Positions 26,140 to 35,054 of a DNA stretch of 64,000 nucleotides are shown one piece after another. The stretch spans positions 124,001 to 188,000 of the forward strand of contig CAMDNQ010000004.1 of the NCBI GenBank assembly GCA_945903265.1, read 5' to 3'. The translations under genes and the position numbers were made by a program. Position 1 is the first letter of the stretch; every line of letters starts with the position of its first letter. The stretch is from Candidatus Sulfopaludibacter sp. SbA3 (GTDB lineage: Bacteria; Acidobacteriota; Vicinamibacteria; Vicinamibacterales; UBA2999). Below the pieces are notes generated by a model, which saw nothing but the letters and a program-made list of their open reading frames with translations, ran no database searches and was not told the DNA's origin.

Positions 26140-26264
26140 CGGTTCACTCTTCTCTCTTCTGCGTTCTCCGTTCGTGTTCAGGTTCCGGGGCTTCAGGTTC
26201 CGGACGAACGCCGAACCGGCGAACTTGAACACGAACAGAGAAACGAGAACTCAGAAGCGTGAAC
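26140..26264. repeat. Word-repeat hairpin (GTTC/GAAC) between permease and ATPase genes
   Basis: Left arm from 26140 (GGTTCACTCTTCTCTCTTCT, then CGTTCGTGTTCAGGTTC) pairs imperfectly with a right arm ending at 26264 (GAACTTGAACACGAACAGAG, then AAGCGTGAAC). The two arms match over some 44 bases with a few mismatches. The right arm runs up to the ATG of the ATPase gene and has relatives at 30450 and 31130. Confidence 0.65.
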
Positions 26265-26265
26265 G

Positions 26266-27342
26266 ATGCTAGTCGTGGAGGGTCTTTTCACCGAGTATCC
26301 GAATGACCGCGGCGAGGTCGTCAAGGCCGCGCAGGATGTCTCGTTCACCGTGGACGAGGGGCGTCTCTTCACGCTGCTCGGACCGAGCGGCTGCGGCAAG
26401 ACGACGACGCTGCGGTCGATTGCGGGGCTGGAGCGTCCGAGGGCTGGCGAGATTTCGGTCAACGGACAGGTCGTCTATTCCTCCGCGAAAAAGGTCTTCG
26501 TGGCGCCGAACCGCCGCGGATTCGGGATGGTGTTCCAGTCGTACGCCATCTGGCCGCACATGACGGTCTTCGAGAACGCCGCGTTTCCCCTCGACGTCGG
26601 GCGCAAGAGCTATTCACGGAAGGACCTGCGCGACAAAGTGATGCGCGTCCTCACCGCTGTGCAGCTCGATCATCTCGCCGACCGCGAAGCGACGAAGCTC
26701 TCCGGCGGGCAGCAGCAGCGCCTCGCCCTCGCGCGGGCGCTGGTGATGGAGCCCGCACTTCTGCTGCTCGACGAACCGCTCTCGAACCTTGATGCCAAGC
26801 TTCGCGAGAAGATGCGTTTCGAGCTGAAGCGCCTGCAGCGCGAGCTGAAGATCACCACCGTCTACGTGACGCACGACCAGAGCGAGGCGCTCGCGCTTTC
26901 GCACCAGATCGCCGTAATGAACGAGGGACGCATCCAGCAGATCGGCACGCCGCGCGAGATCTACGAGAACCCCGGCAGCCAGTTCGTCGCGGATTTCGTC
27001 GGCAACACGAATTTCATCGAAGGCACCGTCTCGTCCGGGGGCGTGCGAACTGAACTCGGAGACATTCGCGTCGCCACGAACGGGCTCGCGCCGAATGACA
27101 AGGTTGCCATTTCCATCCGTCCCGAGGACGTCGATCTCAAGGAAACGCGGCCATCCGGCAACAACGTCTGGGAAGGACGCGTCGAGCAGAAAGTGTTCCT
27201 GGGCGAAGCGGTCGACTTTCAGGTGAAGGTCGGCTCGCGCACGCTGCTGTCGCGCCAGCACCCCACGCTCCGCACCAAGGTCGGCGAATCGATCTTCGTG
27301 TGCCTCGACCCCGAGAAGTGCGTTGTACTGAAAATCTCCTAA
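26266..27342 (+). CDS. ABC transporter ATP-binding protein (FbpC/PotA type)
   Basis: A 358-residue ATPase. Walker A is GPSGCGKTT, the Q loop VFQSYAIWPHMTV, the signature LSGGQQQRLALARAL, Walker B LLLLDEPLSNLD, and the switch His is in VYVTHDQSEAL. The C-terminal TOBE domain has SIRPEDVDL. It powers the two-module permease upstream. It ends one base before the next ATG (TAAATG), so translation of the ThDP enzyme is probably coupled. A repeat leader rather than a clear Shine-Dalgarno precedes it. Confidence 0.93.
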   Translation: MLVVEGLFTEYPNDRGEVVKAAQDVSFTVDEGRLFTLLGPSGCGKTTTLRSIAGLERPRAGEISVNGQVVYSSAKKVFVAPNRRGFGMVFQSYAIWPHMTVFENAAFPLDVGRKSYSRKDLRDKVMRVLTAVQLDHLADREATKLSGGQQQRLALARALVMEPALLLLDEPLSNLDAKLREKMRFELKRLQRELKITTVYVTHDQSEALALSHQIAVMNEGRIQQIGTPREIYENPGSQFVADFVGNTNFIEGTVSSGGVRTELGDIRVATNGLAPNDKVAISIRPEDVDLKETRPSGNNVWEGRVEQKVFLGEAVDFQVKVGSRTLLSRQHPTLRTKVGESIFVCLDPEKCVVLKIS

Positions 27343-29064
27343 ATGGCTAAAGACCGCTGGGCCTCAGACGTCATCGTCGACCTGCTGCACCGCTACGACC
27401 TGCCGTACGCCGCGATCAATCCGGGCGCCAGCTATCGCGGCCTCCACGATTCCATCGTCAACTACGGCGGCAACAAGCCGGAGATGCTCCTCTGTCAGCA
27501 CGAGGAGACGGCGGTGCAGATCGCGCACGGTTACGCGAAGGCCACCGGCAAGCCGATGGTCGCCATCCTGCACAACCTGGTTGGCCTGCTCCACGCCAAC
27601 ATGGCGATCTATTACGCCTACATCGACCGCGCGCCGGTCTTCATCATCGGCGCGACCGGCCCGATGGACGAGACGAAGCGCCGGCCGCGCATCGACTGGA
27701 TTCACACCGCACAGAACCAGGGCGCCGCGATTCGCGAGTACACCAAGTGGGACTACCAGCCGCACGTCATCGACGGCGCGCCCGACGCATTCGCACGCGG
27801 GTACGGCGTGATGATGAGCGAGCCGCGCGGGCCCATTTACATGTGCTACGACGCGTGGCTGCAGGAACAGAAGCTCGATCACGATGTGCCGCTGCCACCC
27901 GCGGCCGCGTCGAAAGTCCCGACGCGGATCGCGCCGGATCCCAAAGCGCTCGAGGAGGCCGCGGCACTCATAGCGGCTGCGAAAAAGCCGGTCATCATCG
28001 CCGAGTACGTCGGCCGCAACGCCGAAGGATTCCACGCGCTCGTGCAGCTCGCGGAAACCGCCGGCATTCCGGTGTACGACGTCGACAGCCGCCTGAACTT
28101 CCCGTCCCGCCACCCGCTGAACATGACGACGAAGGATGTGTTCCGGGATGCGGATCTGATCCTGACGCTTGACACGCGCGACTGGGAGAAGCCGACGACG
28201 GAGCTGGTGAGCGCGACGAGGGAAGTGAAGTCGATCGTTCCGGATACGGCGAAGTGGGTCGACATCGGGTTCGGGGATCTGGAGCTTTCGAGCTGGGCGA
28301 TGGATTACCAGCGGCTGCACCACGCCGACATTCAGATCCTTGCAGACACGACGCTGGCGATTCCTCAACTCACCCAGCTGCTCAAGACCCGGGTCGATGC
28401 CGGCCAGGTGAAGGCCCGCTCCGCTGACGTGGCGAAGAAGAGCGCTTCGCGCTGGGCGAAATGGGAGAAGGATGCGAAGGAAGACTGGGATGCGAGCCCG
28501 ATCACGCTGCCTCGTCTCGCATCCGAGGTCTGGGAGGCGATCAAGAACGAAGACTGGGTGCTGAGCGCCGGCACGCTCGAGAGCTGGACGCGGAAGCTCT
28601 GGGACTTCGACAAGCCGCATCGCCATCCGGGCCGCTCGCTCGGCACCGCCACGCAGTTCGGCATCTCGATTGGCGTCGCGCTCGCGCACCGGGACCAGAA
28701 GCGGCTCGTCGTCGACATGCAGCCCGACGGCGACCTGATGTTCGACGCGGGCGCCCTCTGGACCGTCGCCAAGCACCGCATCCCGATGCTCGTCGTCATG
28801 TACAACAACCGCGCCTACTACAACGACTGGGAGCACCAGATCCGGATGGCGAAGCTGCGCGGCACGCCCGAAGAGCGCGCCTATATCGGCATGGACCTCG
28901 ACGACCCGGCTCCTGACTTCGCGGCGATGGCCAAGTCGATGGGGTGGTACGCCGAGGGCCCGTTCGATTCGCCGAAGGGTGTGGCCGAAGCGCTGAAGCG
29001 AGCCATCGCGCAGGTCAAAGCGGGCAAGCCCGCACTCCTCGACACGATTACGCAGCGCAGATGA
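27343..29064 (+). CDS. Thiamine diphosphate-dependent enzyme (acetolactate synthase/benzoylformate decarboxylase superfamily)
   Basis: A 573-residue cytoplasmic enzyme. The catalytic Glu is in CQHEETAVQIAHGYAKATG; the central domain runs near ADPKALEEAAALIAAAKKPVII; the ThDP/Mg motif is PDGDLMFDAGALW with the trailing NNRAYYN. It decarboxylates or ligates a 2-oxo acid. Sequence alone does not assign the substrate. It begins directly after the ABC ATPase stop and overlaps the next dehydrogenase (CAGATGATG). A second family member with a Tat signal lies at 46664. Confidence 0.86.
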   Translation: MAKDRWASDVIVDLLHRYDLPYAAINPGASYRGLHDSIVNYGGNKPEMLLCQHEETAVQIAHGYAKATGKPMVAILHNLVGLLHANMAIYYAYIDRAPVFIIGATGPMDETKRRPRIDWIHTAQNQGAAIREYTKWDYQPHVIDGAPDAFARGYGVMMSEPRGPIYMCYDAWLQEQKLDHDVPLPPAAASKVPTRIAPDPKALEEAAALIAAAKKPVIIAEYVGRNAEGFHALVQLAETAGIPVYDVDSRLNFPSRHPLNMTTKDVFRDADLILTLDTRDWEKPTTELVSATREVKSIVPDTAKWVDIGFGDLELSSWAMDYQRLHHADIQILADTTLAIPQLTQLLKTRVDAGQVKARSADVAKKSASRWAKWEKDAKEDWDASPITLPRLASEVWEAIKNEDWVLSAGTLESWTRKLWDFDKPHRHPGRSLGTATQFGISIGVALAHRDQKRLVVDMQPDGDLMFDAGALWTVAKHRIPMLVVMYNNRAYYNDWEHQIRMAKLRGTPEERAYIGMDLDDPAPDFAAMAKSMGWYAEGPFDSPKGVAEALKRAIAQVKAGKPALLDTITQRR

Positions 29065-29882
29065 TGACGACGATGAAGAGCATTGGCGTTATCGGCGCCG
29101 GCCGGATGGGCCTTCCCATCATTGGCCACATGGTGAAGAAGGGCCTCACCGTGGCGGCCTTTGACATTGACGCCGCGAAAAGAGCCACAGTCACCGCGCT
29201 TGGCGCCGGCTGGGCGGAGTCGCCGGCCGCGCTCGCCAGAACATCCGAAGCGCTTCTGATCTGCGTCGGCTATGACGACGAGCTGCGGGAGCTGGTGGCG
29301 CCGGACGGGTTGCTGCGCGACCTGGCGCGCGGGACAATCGTGGCGGTGCTCTCGACGGTGCACCCGCGCACCGTCCAGGAGCTGGCGGAGGTCGCTAAAC
29401 CCTTTGGCGTCAGCGTGATAGATTCGACCGTCGCGCGCGGTGGCAAAGCGGCGGACGCGGGGACGCTCCTCGCATTTCTCGGCGGGGACGCCGAGGTTGT
29501 CGAGCGCATCACGCCCGTCTTCTCTTGCTTCGCCAAAGACATCGTCCACACGGGCGCCGTCGGCAGCGCGCAGGTCGCGAAGGCGGCCAACAACCTCGTG
29601 ATGTGGGCGTGCCTGATCGCCAACCACGAGGCGCTGGCGCTGGCGAAGCGGTACGGCGTGGACGTCGAGACGCTGCGCAAGGCGCTCCTCATGAGCAGCG
29701 CCGAGAACTACGTGCTCCGCAACTGGGGCGAGAACACGATGGCGTGGGCGGAGGACGACATGGAGATCGTCCAGCAGATGGCGAGCGAGGCGGGCATCGG
29801 CCTTCCGCAGGCCGGCCTCAATCGCGAGTTGTGCCGCACGCTGAAGCCCAAACGTTTCGATTTGGATAAATATGGAACCTAA
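29061..29882 (+). CDS. NAD(P)-dependent 3-hydroxyisobutyrate dehydrogenase-like reductase
   Basis: A 273-residue beta-hydroxyacid dehydrogenase. The dinucleotide motif is GVIGAGRMGLPIIGHMVKKG, the substrate motif DSTVARGGKAADAGTL, and the catalytic Lys lies in AQVAKAANNLVMW. It probably reduces an aldehyde acid such as tartronate or methylmalonate semialdehyde, which a ThDP carboligase could supply. It overlaps the ThDP gene by 4 bases and the first cupin by 11. Confidence 0.87.
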   Translation: MMTTMKSIGVIGAGRMGLPIIGHMVKKGLTVAAFDIDAAKRATVTALGAGWAESPAALARTSEALLICVGYDDELRELVAPDGLLRDLARGTIVAVLSTVHPRTVQELAEVAKPFGVSVIDSTVARGGKAADAGTLLAFLGGDAEVVERITPVFSCFAKDIVHTGAVGSAQVAKAANNLVMWACLIANHEALALAKRYGVDVETLRKALLMSSAENYVLRNWGENTMAWAEDDMEIVQQMASEAGIGLPQAGLNRELCRTLKPKRFDLDKYGT

Positions 29883-30447
29883 ACCAATCGAAAACGAATC
29901 CCACTACCACTCGAAGAAAGACCGCGTCTTCGTCCGTGCGATCCAGGGCCACTACAACCTGAAAGAGGAGCTCGCGCGCCTGCGCTCGATGCCGCGCGTG
30001 CGCAAGGGCACGCAGCTCAAGTTCGTGGACGGCCCGCAGACGTTCAGCCGCCACTACGTCGAGCCGAAGGACGGCATCACGCAGATGTTCCACCTGCACC
30101 TCGAGGAGTGGGGTCCCGGCGCGAAGTCACAGAAGCACGGGCACGTCAACGAAGCGGCGTTCTACATCCTCGACGGCGAGGGATACGAGATCCACGACGG
30201 CATCCGCTACGACTGGAAGGCCGGCGACGTCGCCGTCGTCCACAACAACTGCGTGCACCAGCACTTCAACGGAAGTCCGACGAAGCCGGCGCGCGCCATC
30301 GTCCTCAAGAGCAAGCCGATGTTCATGTTCATGAACATGCTGTTCCAGAAGATGGTGGAGCCGCGCCCGACCGAACCGGCGCCCGGGCCCGAAGCCGCGA
30401 ACTTCAAAGTGCGGGAAGAAGAACAGAACCTGAACCACGAAGACTGA
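29872..30447 (+). CDS. Cupin protein A1
   Basis: A 191-residue single-domain cupin. Motif 1 reads KHGHVNEAAFYILDG, so HxH is kept but the position that usually holds the metal Glu is Ala, with a Glu one residue earlier. Motif 2 reads AGDVAVVHNNCVHQHFN. It is a close paralogue of the cupin at 32254; both start with KDRVFVRAIQGHYNLKEELARLR or a near copy. The role could be ring cleavage, isomerisation or substrate binding; none can be assigned. Confidence 0.82.
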   Translation: MEPKPIENESHYHSKKDRVFVRAIQGHYNLKEELARLRSMPRVRKGTQLKFVDGPQTFSRHYVEPKDGITQMFHLHLEEWGPGAKSQKHGHVNEAAFYILDGEGYEIHDGIRYDWKAGDVAVVHNNCVHQHFNGSPTKPARAIVLKSKPMFMFMNMLFQKMVEPRPTEPAPGPEAANFKVREEEQNLNHED

Positions 30448-30500
30448 ACCTGAACCGAACATGAACACGAACCGAGCATCCAGAACAGAGAAGGTTGAAC
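30447..30500 (+). repeat. GAAC-word leader before cupin A2
   Basis: Between the stop of cupin A1 and the ATG at 30501 are words GAACCTGAACCGAACATGAA, then CACGAACCGAGCATCCAGAA, ending AGAAGGTTGAAC. It resembles the right arm of the 26140 hairpin and the leader at 31115. Confidence 0.6.
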
Positions 30501-31115
30501 ATGGCTTGGTCTGAATCAAAAGCCTGGCGCAAGGGCACCGAGAATCAGAAGTATTACCAGGCCCTCTTAGACGACGCCTCGACGGCGCCGGCGCGGAATG
30601 CCAAGCGCCGCAAAATCATCAAGCCCGAGGAGATGCCGTGGGAAATGGCGCGGCAGGGGCTGCTCAAGCACCTGATCAACGAGGCGATGAACACGCGCAT
30701 GGAGACGGTTGACGCCTACATGCAGATCATTCCGCCCGGGAGCAAGTCAGGGAAGCACCGCCACCTCGCCGAGGAGTGCCTCTACGTCGTGGAAGGACAG
30801 GGTTACGACCTGCACCAGGACTGCGACGTCGAGATCACCGACACCTATCACTGGAAGCCGCAGGACGAGGTGAAGCGGTACGAGTGGGAAGCGGGCGACG
30901 TGATTTACGTTCCGCCGAACACCATTCACCAGCATCACAATGCGAGCGCCGACCAGCCGGTGCGGCTGATCTCGGTGATCAACCGCATTTTCAAAGCGTG
31001 CGGCCTCAACGACCTCGAGCAGCTCGAAAACGCTCCTGAGTACGACCCTGCGGTAGTGCTGAACGCAGAAATCGTCGAAGCGTATTTGAAAGGCCGCGTA
31101 GCGGCCCCACGCTGA
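30501..31115 (+). CDS. Cupin protein A2
   Basis: A 204-residue cupin. ATG 30501 is preferred to the in-frame TTG at 30495; AGAAGG lies upstream. Motif 1 is KHRHLAEECLYVVEG with both Glu positions present, and motif 2 is AGDVIYVPPNTIHQHHN, so it keeps a full 3-His/Glu set. The N-terminal 60 residues are a Lys/Arg-rich helical extension. It lies between cupin A1 and the first solute-binding protein. Function is unknown; a gentisate- or acireductone-like dioxygenase role is possible. Confidence 0.8.
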   Translation: MAWSESKAWRKGTENQKYYQALLDDASTAPARNAKRRKIIKPEEMPWEMARQGLLKHLINEAMNTRMETVDAYMQIIPPGSKSGKHRHLAEECLYVVEGQGYDLHQDCDVEITDTYHWKPQDEVKRYEWEAGDVIYVPPNTIHQHHNASADQPVRLISVINRIFKACGLNDLEQLENAPEYDPAVVLNAEIVEAYLKGRVAAPR

Positions 31116-31170
31116 ACCACGAACTCCGAACGGAACATGAACACGAACCGAGCAGCGAGAAGGTAGAAGC
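31115..31170 (+). repeat. GAAC-word leader before the first solute-binding protein
   Basis: Words GAACCACGAACTCCGAAC and GAACATGAACACGAACCGAG precede GAGAAGGTAGAAGCGTGAAC, where the GTG is the start at 31171. The ending closely matches the right arm of the 26140 hairpin (AGAAGCGTGAAC). Confidence 0.6.
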
Positions 31171-32253
31171 GTGAACATCATCGCGCGCCGTACCTTTAAT
31201 CGGGCGCTGCTGGGCGTTCTGGCGGCGCCGGCACTGGCGCGCGCCCAGTCAAAGCCCCAGCCCTCGCCGCACCGTGGCATTTACATGCTGGAGTCGGCGG
31301 ACCGCCAGATGCGGCTGCTGGCAGGCGCGAAGCGCGAGGGCCTCGTTGTCCTCTACACCTCGCTCAATACCCAGGACTCAGGCCCGCTGACGGCGGCGTT
31401 CGAGAAAAAGTTCGGCGTGAAGACGCAGATCTGGCGCGCCGCCAGCGAGCGCGTGCTGCAGCGGGCCGTCACCGAAGCGCGGGCTGGACGCGTCGGGTTC
31501 GACGTCATCGAGACGAACGCGCCCGAGATGGAGGCCATGTACCGCGAACAGGTGCTCGATGAGTTCAAGAGTCCGATGTTCGCCGAGCTCGCGCCTGCGT
31601 CGTTCCCACGGCATCGCCACTACGTCGCCACGCGGTTCAACTTCTTCACCATCGGCTACAACACGAACCTCGTGAAGCCGGAGGAAGTCCCGAACTCCTA
31701 CCAGGACCTGCTCCACCCGCGCTTTGTCGGGCGGATCGGCATGGAGGCGGGCGACGTCGACTGGTTCGGCGCGATGGTCAAGCACATGGGCGAGCAGCAG
31801 GGGCTCGCGTATTTCAGGAAGCTCGCGTCGATGAAGCCGTTGATGCGCACGGGGCACACGCTCGTCGGCCAGCTCGTGTCATCGGGCGAGATTCCGATCG
31901 CGCCGAACATCTACAACCACAACGCCGAGCGGCTGCTCGTGCAGGGCGCGCCGATCAAGTGGAAGGCGATAGCACCCACCTTCGGTCGCGCCAATTCCAT
32001 CGGCGTCGTCCGCCGCTCACCGCATCCGCACGCGGCGATGCTCTTTACTGATTTCATGCTGTCGAAAGAAGGGCAGACGGTGCTCAAAGCGCGCAACCGC
32101 GTACCGTCGAGCCGCGCGGTCGATTCGCACCTGAACGACTTTCCGTTCACGACGATCGACCCGATCATCACGCTCGACGAAGATGCCAAATGGTCGAAGC
32201 TCTGGTCCGACCTCTTCCTCCGCGGCCAGCGCGTCGTCAGGGATAACGGGTAA
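31171..32253 (+). CDS. Extracellular solute-binding protein 1 (Fe(III)-type family), Tat-type signal
   Basis: A 360-residue binding protein starting at GTG. The signal ARRTFNRALLGVLAAPALARAQ has a twin-arginine pattern. The mature part has LVVLYTSLNTQDSGPL, WRAASERVLQRAV and KPEEVPNSYQDLLHPRFVGRIG, shared with the proteins at 33910 and 34984. Members deliver Fe(III), phosphate esters or organic acids to FbpBC-type permeases. Tat export would suit folding with a cofactor or metal before export. It lies between cupins in the operon. Confidence 0.85.
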   Translation: MNIIARRTFNRALLGVLAAPALARAQSKPQPSPHRGIYMLESADRQMRLLAGAKREGLVVLYTSLNTQDSGPLTAAFEKKFGVKTQIWRAASERVLQRAVTEARAGRVGFDVIETNAPEMEAMYREQVLDEFKSPMFAELAPASFPRHRHYVATRFNFFTIGYNTNLVKPEEVPNSYQDLLHPRFVGRIGMEAGDVDWFGAMVKHMGEQQGLAYFRKLASMKPLMRTGHTLVGQLVSSGEIPIAPNIYNHNAERLLVQGAPIKWKAIAPTFGRANSIGVVRRSPHPHAAMLFTDFMLSKEGQTVLKARNRVPSSRAVDSHLNDFPFTTIDPIITLDEDAKWSKLWSDLFLRGQRVVRDNG

Positions 32254-32808
32254 ATGGGAAAAGACTCACATTTCACGAGCAAGAAGCCGCGCGTCTTCGT
32301 CCGCGGGATCGAAGGGCACTACAACCTGAAGGACGAACTCGCCCGCCTCCGCGCCCAGCCGCGCGTCGTCAAGGGCGCCGAGATGAAGTTCAACGACGGC
32401 CCCCAGGCGTTCAGCCGCCACTACGTCGAGCCGATCGACGGCGTCACGCAGACGCTGCACATCCATCTCGAGGAATACGCCCCGGGCGGCAAGAACCAGA
32501 AGCACGGCCACGTCAACGAGGCCGCGTTCTACATCCTCGACGGCGACGGCTACGAAATCCACGACGGCATCCGCTACGACTGGACCGCAGGCGACGTGGC
32601 CGTCGTTCACAACAACTGCGTGCACCAGCACCACAACGCCAGCATGACCAAACCGGCACGCGCGCTGGTCATGAAGACGAAGCCGATGTTCCTCTTCATG
32701 AACATGCTGTTCCAGAAGCAGGTCGAACCGCGCCCGACGGAACCCGTCCCCGGCACGCCGCCGTACAAGGCTCGTGAAGGGGAAGATAATTACAACCACG
32801 ATGAGTAA
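32254..32808 (+). CDS. Cupin protein A3 (paralogue of A1)
   Basis: A 184-residue cupin, strongly alike to A1 over its length (RVFVRGIEGHYNLKDELARL, KHGHVNEAAFYILDGDGYEI, GDVAVVHNNCVHQHHN). The same motif-1 change (Glu to Ala at the usual metal position) is present, so the change is conserved rather than random. The ATG follows the preceding TAA with no gap. It overlaps the bicupin by 8 bases. The A1/A3 duplication suggests a heteromer or two related substrates. Confidence 0.83.
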   Translation: MGKDSHFTSKKPRVFVRGIEGHYNLKDELARLRAQPRVVKGAEMKFNDGPQAFSRHYVEPIDGVTQTLHIHLEEYAPGGKNQKHGHVNEAAFYILDGDGYEIHDGIRYDWTAGDVAVVHNNCVHQHHNASMTKPARALVMKTKPMFLFMNMLFQKQVEPRPTEPVPGTPPYKAREGEDNYNHDE

Positions 32809-33913
32809 GAACGCTCTCGTTTCAGACGAGCTCGCAAAGAAGTTTGCGACCGAGAAGGAGACTCCGTATACGCGGTGGGTCCGATCGGAAGGGCTCGACA
32901 TCATCAGCTCGTTCTATGTCCCGGACCTGCACACTGTCGACCTGAAACCCTGGGCCCGGCGTGGTGGGAAGGGCGTCTTCCTGAATCACGACGCGTCGCG
33001 CACGTCCAACGACTGCTATGTCTGCGAGATTCCGCCCGGGAAGCAGCTCGAGCCGCAGCGGCAGCTCTTTGAAGAGATGGTCTACGTGCTCGACGGGCGT
33101 GGCTCGACGACGGTCTGGAATGATGCGGGGAAGAAGATCACGTTCGAGTGGAAGGCCGGAGCGATCTTCGCGATCCCGCTCAACACGTCGCATCAGCACT
33201 TCAATGGATCCGGCACGCAGCCGGCCCGCTACGTGGCGGTGACGAACGCTCCGGTGATCATCAATTCGTTCGGCGACGTGAAGTTCGTATTCAACACTCC
33301 GTACGACTTCACGGATCGCTTCAACGGCGAGCCCGACTACTTTGCCGGCAAGGGCGAGCAGAAGGGGCTGCTGCTCGACACGAACTTCGTCGCGGACGCC
33401 GTAAACCTGCCGTTGTACACCGCGAACGAGCGGGGCGCCGGCGGCGGCCATATCCGCTTCAGCATGGCGAAGGGATATCTCAACAGCCACATCTCGCAGT
33501 TCCCGATTGGCACCTACAAGAAGGCGCACGCGCATGGCCCCGGCGCGCACGTGATCATCATGAGCGGCGAGGGCTACAGCCTGATGTGGCCGGAAGGCGA
33601 AGAGCCGAAGCGGTACGAGTGGAAGGAAGGCTCGATGATCGTTCCGCCCAACCTCTGGTTCCACCAGCACTTCAACACAGGCGACGGTGCGGCGCGGTAT
33701 CTCGCGTTCAAGGCGGAAGGCGTGGCGATCCGGAACGCGCAGGGCGTGCCGAAGTCATGGATCTCGAAGCGTCTGGGCGGCGACCAGATCGATTACGCTG
33801 ACGAAGCGCCGCGCATCCGCCAGTGGTTCACCGAGGCACTCGCGAAAAAGGGCCTCGAGTCGCGGATGGAGAAGGCATACCAGGCGGAACTCGCAGAATT
33901 ACAAACGCAATGA
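32801..33913 (+). CDS. Two-domain cupin (gentisate dioxygenase-like architecture)
   Basis: A 370-residue bicupin starting at ATG 32801. In the N-terminal domain motif 1 is PQRQLFEEMVYVLDG, with Gln replacing both His of HxH, while motif 2 keeps NTSHQHFNGSG. In the C-terminal domain motif 1 is KAHAHGPGAHVIIMSG, with HxH, and motif 2 NLWFHQHFNTG. So only the C-terminal site has the usual His ligands. The architecture is that of gentisate or 1-hydroxy-2-naphthoate dioxygenases, but the active-site domain differs from gentisate dioxygenase, which mainly uses the N-terminal one. Confidence 0.8.
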   Translation: MSKNALVSDELAKKFATEKETPYTRWVRSEGLDIISSFYVPDLHTVDLKPWARRGGKGVFLNHDASRTSNDCYVCEIPPGKQLEPQRQLFEEMVYVLDGRGSTTVWNDAGKKITFEWKAGAIFAIPLNTSHQHFNGSGTQPARYVAVTNAPVIINSFGDVKFVFNTPYDFTDRFNGEPDYFAGKGEQKGLLLDTNFVADAVNLPLYTANERGAGGGHIRFSMAKGYLNSHISQFPIGTYKKAHAHGPGAHVIIMSGEGYSLMWPEGEEPKRYEWKEGSMIVPPNLWFHQHFNTGDGAARYLAFKAEGVAIRNAQGVPKSWISKRLGGDQIDYADEAPRIRQWFTEALAKKGLESRMEKAYQAELAELQTQ

Positions 33914-34965
33914 TTCACAGGCTGTTCATCCTCACGCTCGTCATCCTCGCCGCCAGCTGCGGCGGCGCTGCCCCCGAGCAGGCCGCGGCGACCGTCTCGG
34001 TTGCCGATCTCGCCGGATACACGGGCGCCGACCGCGCGCAGAAGCTGATCGAGGGCGCGAAGCGCGAAGGCGAGATCACGATCTACACGTCGGCGCAGAC
34101 GGCCGACCTCGGTCCTGTCGTCGAGGCCTTCGAGAAGAAATTCGGCATCAAGGCGAACCTCTGGCGTGCGGGATCCGAAGCCGTGCTGAACCGCGCGCTT
34201 CAGGAAGCCCGTGCCGGCCGTCACACCCTGGACGTCGTCGAGACCAACGGCCCCGAGCTCGAATCGATGTCGCGCGAGCAGATCCTCCAGAAAGTGACGA
34301 GCCCGCATCACGCCGACCTGATTGCGCCCGCGATTCGTCCGCATGGCGAATGGGTGGGCACCAGGCTCAACGTGTTCGTCCAGGCATACAACACCAAGAT
34401 GGTGAAGAAGGAGGACCTCCCGAAGACGTGGGGGGACCTGCTCCATCCGAAGTGGAAGGGAAGGCTCGGAATCGAAGCTGAGGACTCGGACTGGCTGGCC
34501 GGCGTGCTCGGAGAAATCGGCGAGGAGCGCGGGTCGAAGATCTTCCGGCAGATCGTCGCCACCAATGGCGTCTCCGTCCGCAAGGGCCACACGCTCCTGA
34601 CGCAGCTCGTCGCGTCGGGCGAAGTGCCGCTGTCGCTGACCGTTTACAACTACAAGGCGGAGCAGCTGCGCCGCGAAGGCGCGCCGATCGACTGGTTCAC
34701 GATCGGCAACGCGATCGCGCGGCCGAACGGCGTCGGCGTGTCGAGAAACGCGCCGCATCCGCACGCGGCCTTGTTGTATTACGACTTCGAGCTGAGCGAA
34801 GAAGGGCAGCAGATCATTGCCGACCGAGAGTTCGTCCCGACCAGCAAAAAGATCGACACACCGCTGAACAAGGTGCCGATGACGTTTGTCGACGCGCGCG
34901 TCGCGATCGACGAATACGACAAGTGGAAGAACCTCTATACCGACCTCTTCGGCGCGGGAAGATAA
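33910..34965 (+). CDS. Extracellular solute-binding protein 2 (lipoprotein)
   Basis: A 351-residue protein whose ATG overlaps the bicupin stop by 4 bases (ATGA). The lipoprotein signal is FILTLVILAASC. The fold motifs EGEITIYTSAQTADLGPVVE, LWRAGSEAVLNRALQEARAG and EDLPKTWGDLLHPKWKGRLG match solute-binding protein 3 closely and protein 1 more distantly. It should sit on the outer face of the inner membrane and serve the FbpBC-type importer. A CACGAAG word repeat begins at its stop codon. Confidence 0.87.
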   Translation: MIHRLFILTLVILAASCGGAAPEQAAATVSVADLAGYTGADRAQKLIEGAKREGEITIYTSAQTADLGPVVEAFEKKFGIKANLWRAGSEAVLNRALQEARAGRHTLDVVETNGPELESMSREQILQKVTSPHHADLIAPAIRPHGEWVGTRLNVFVQAYNTKMVKKEDLPKTWGDLLHPKWKGRLGIEAEDSDWLAGVLGEIGEERGSKIFRQIVATNGVSVRKGHTLLTQLVASGEVPLSLTVYNYKAEQLRREGAPIDWFTIGNAIARPNGVGVSRNAPHPHAALLYYDFELSEEGQQIIADREFVPTSKKIDTPLNKVPMTFVDARVAIDEYDKWKNLYTDLFGAGR

Positions 34966-35054
34966 CCACGAAGATCACGAAGGATGTCACGAAGAACACG
35001 ACGTAGTACCAAACGTTTTTCGTGCTCTTCGTTAGTGTCGTGGCCTTCGTGGTT
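34964..35054. repeat. CACGAAG word-repeat hairpin encoding a signal peptide
   Basis: Left arm 34964-35003 (AACCACGAAGATCACGAAGG, then TCACGAAGAACACGACG) and right arm 35021-35054 (CGTGCTCTTCGTTAGTGTCG, then TGGCCTTCGTGGTT) are imperfect complements around a 17-base loop. It fills the gap between two solute-binding protein genes and is read through as the N-terminus of the second. Confidence 0.75.
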
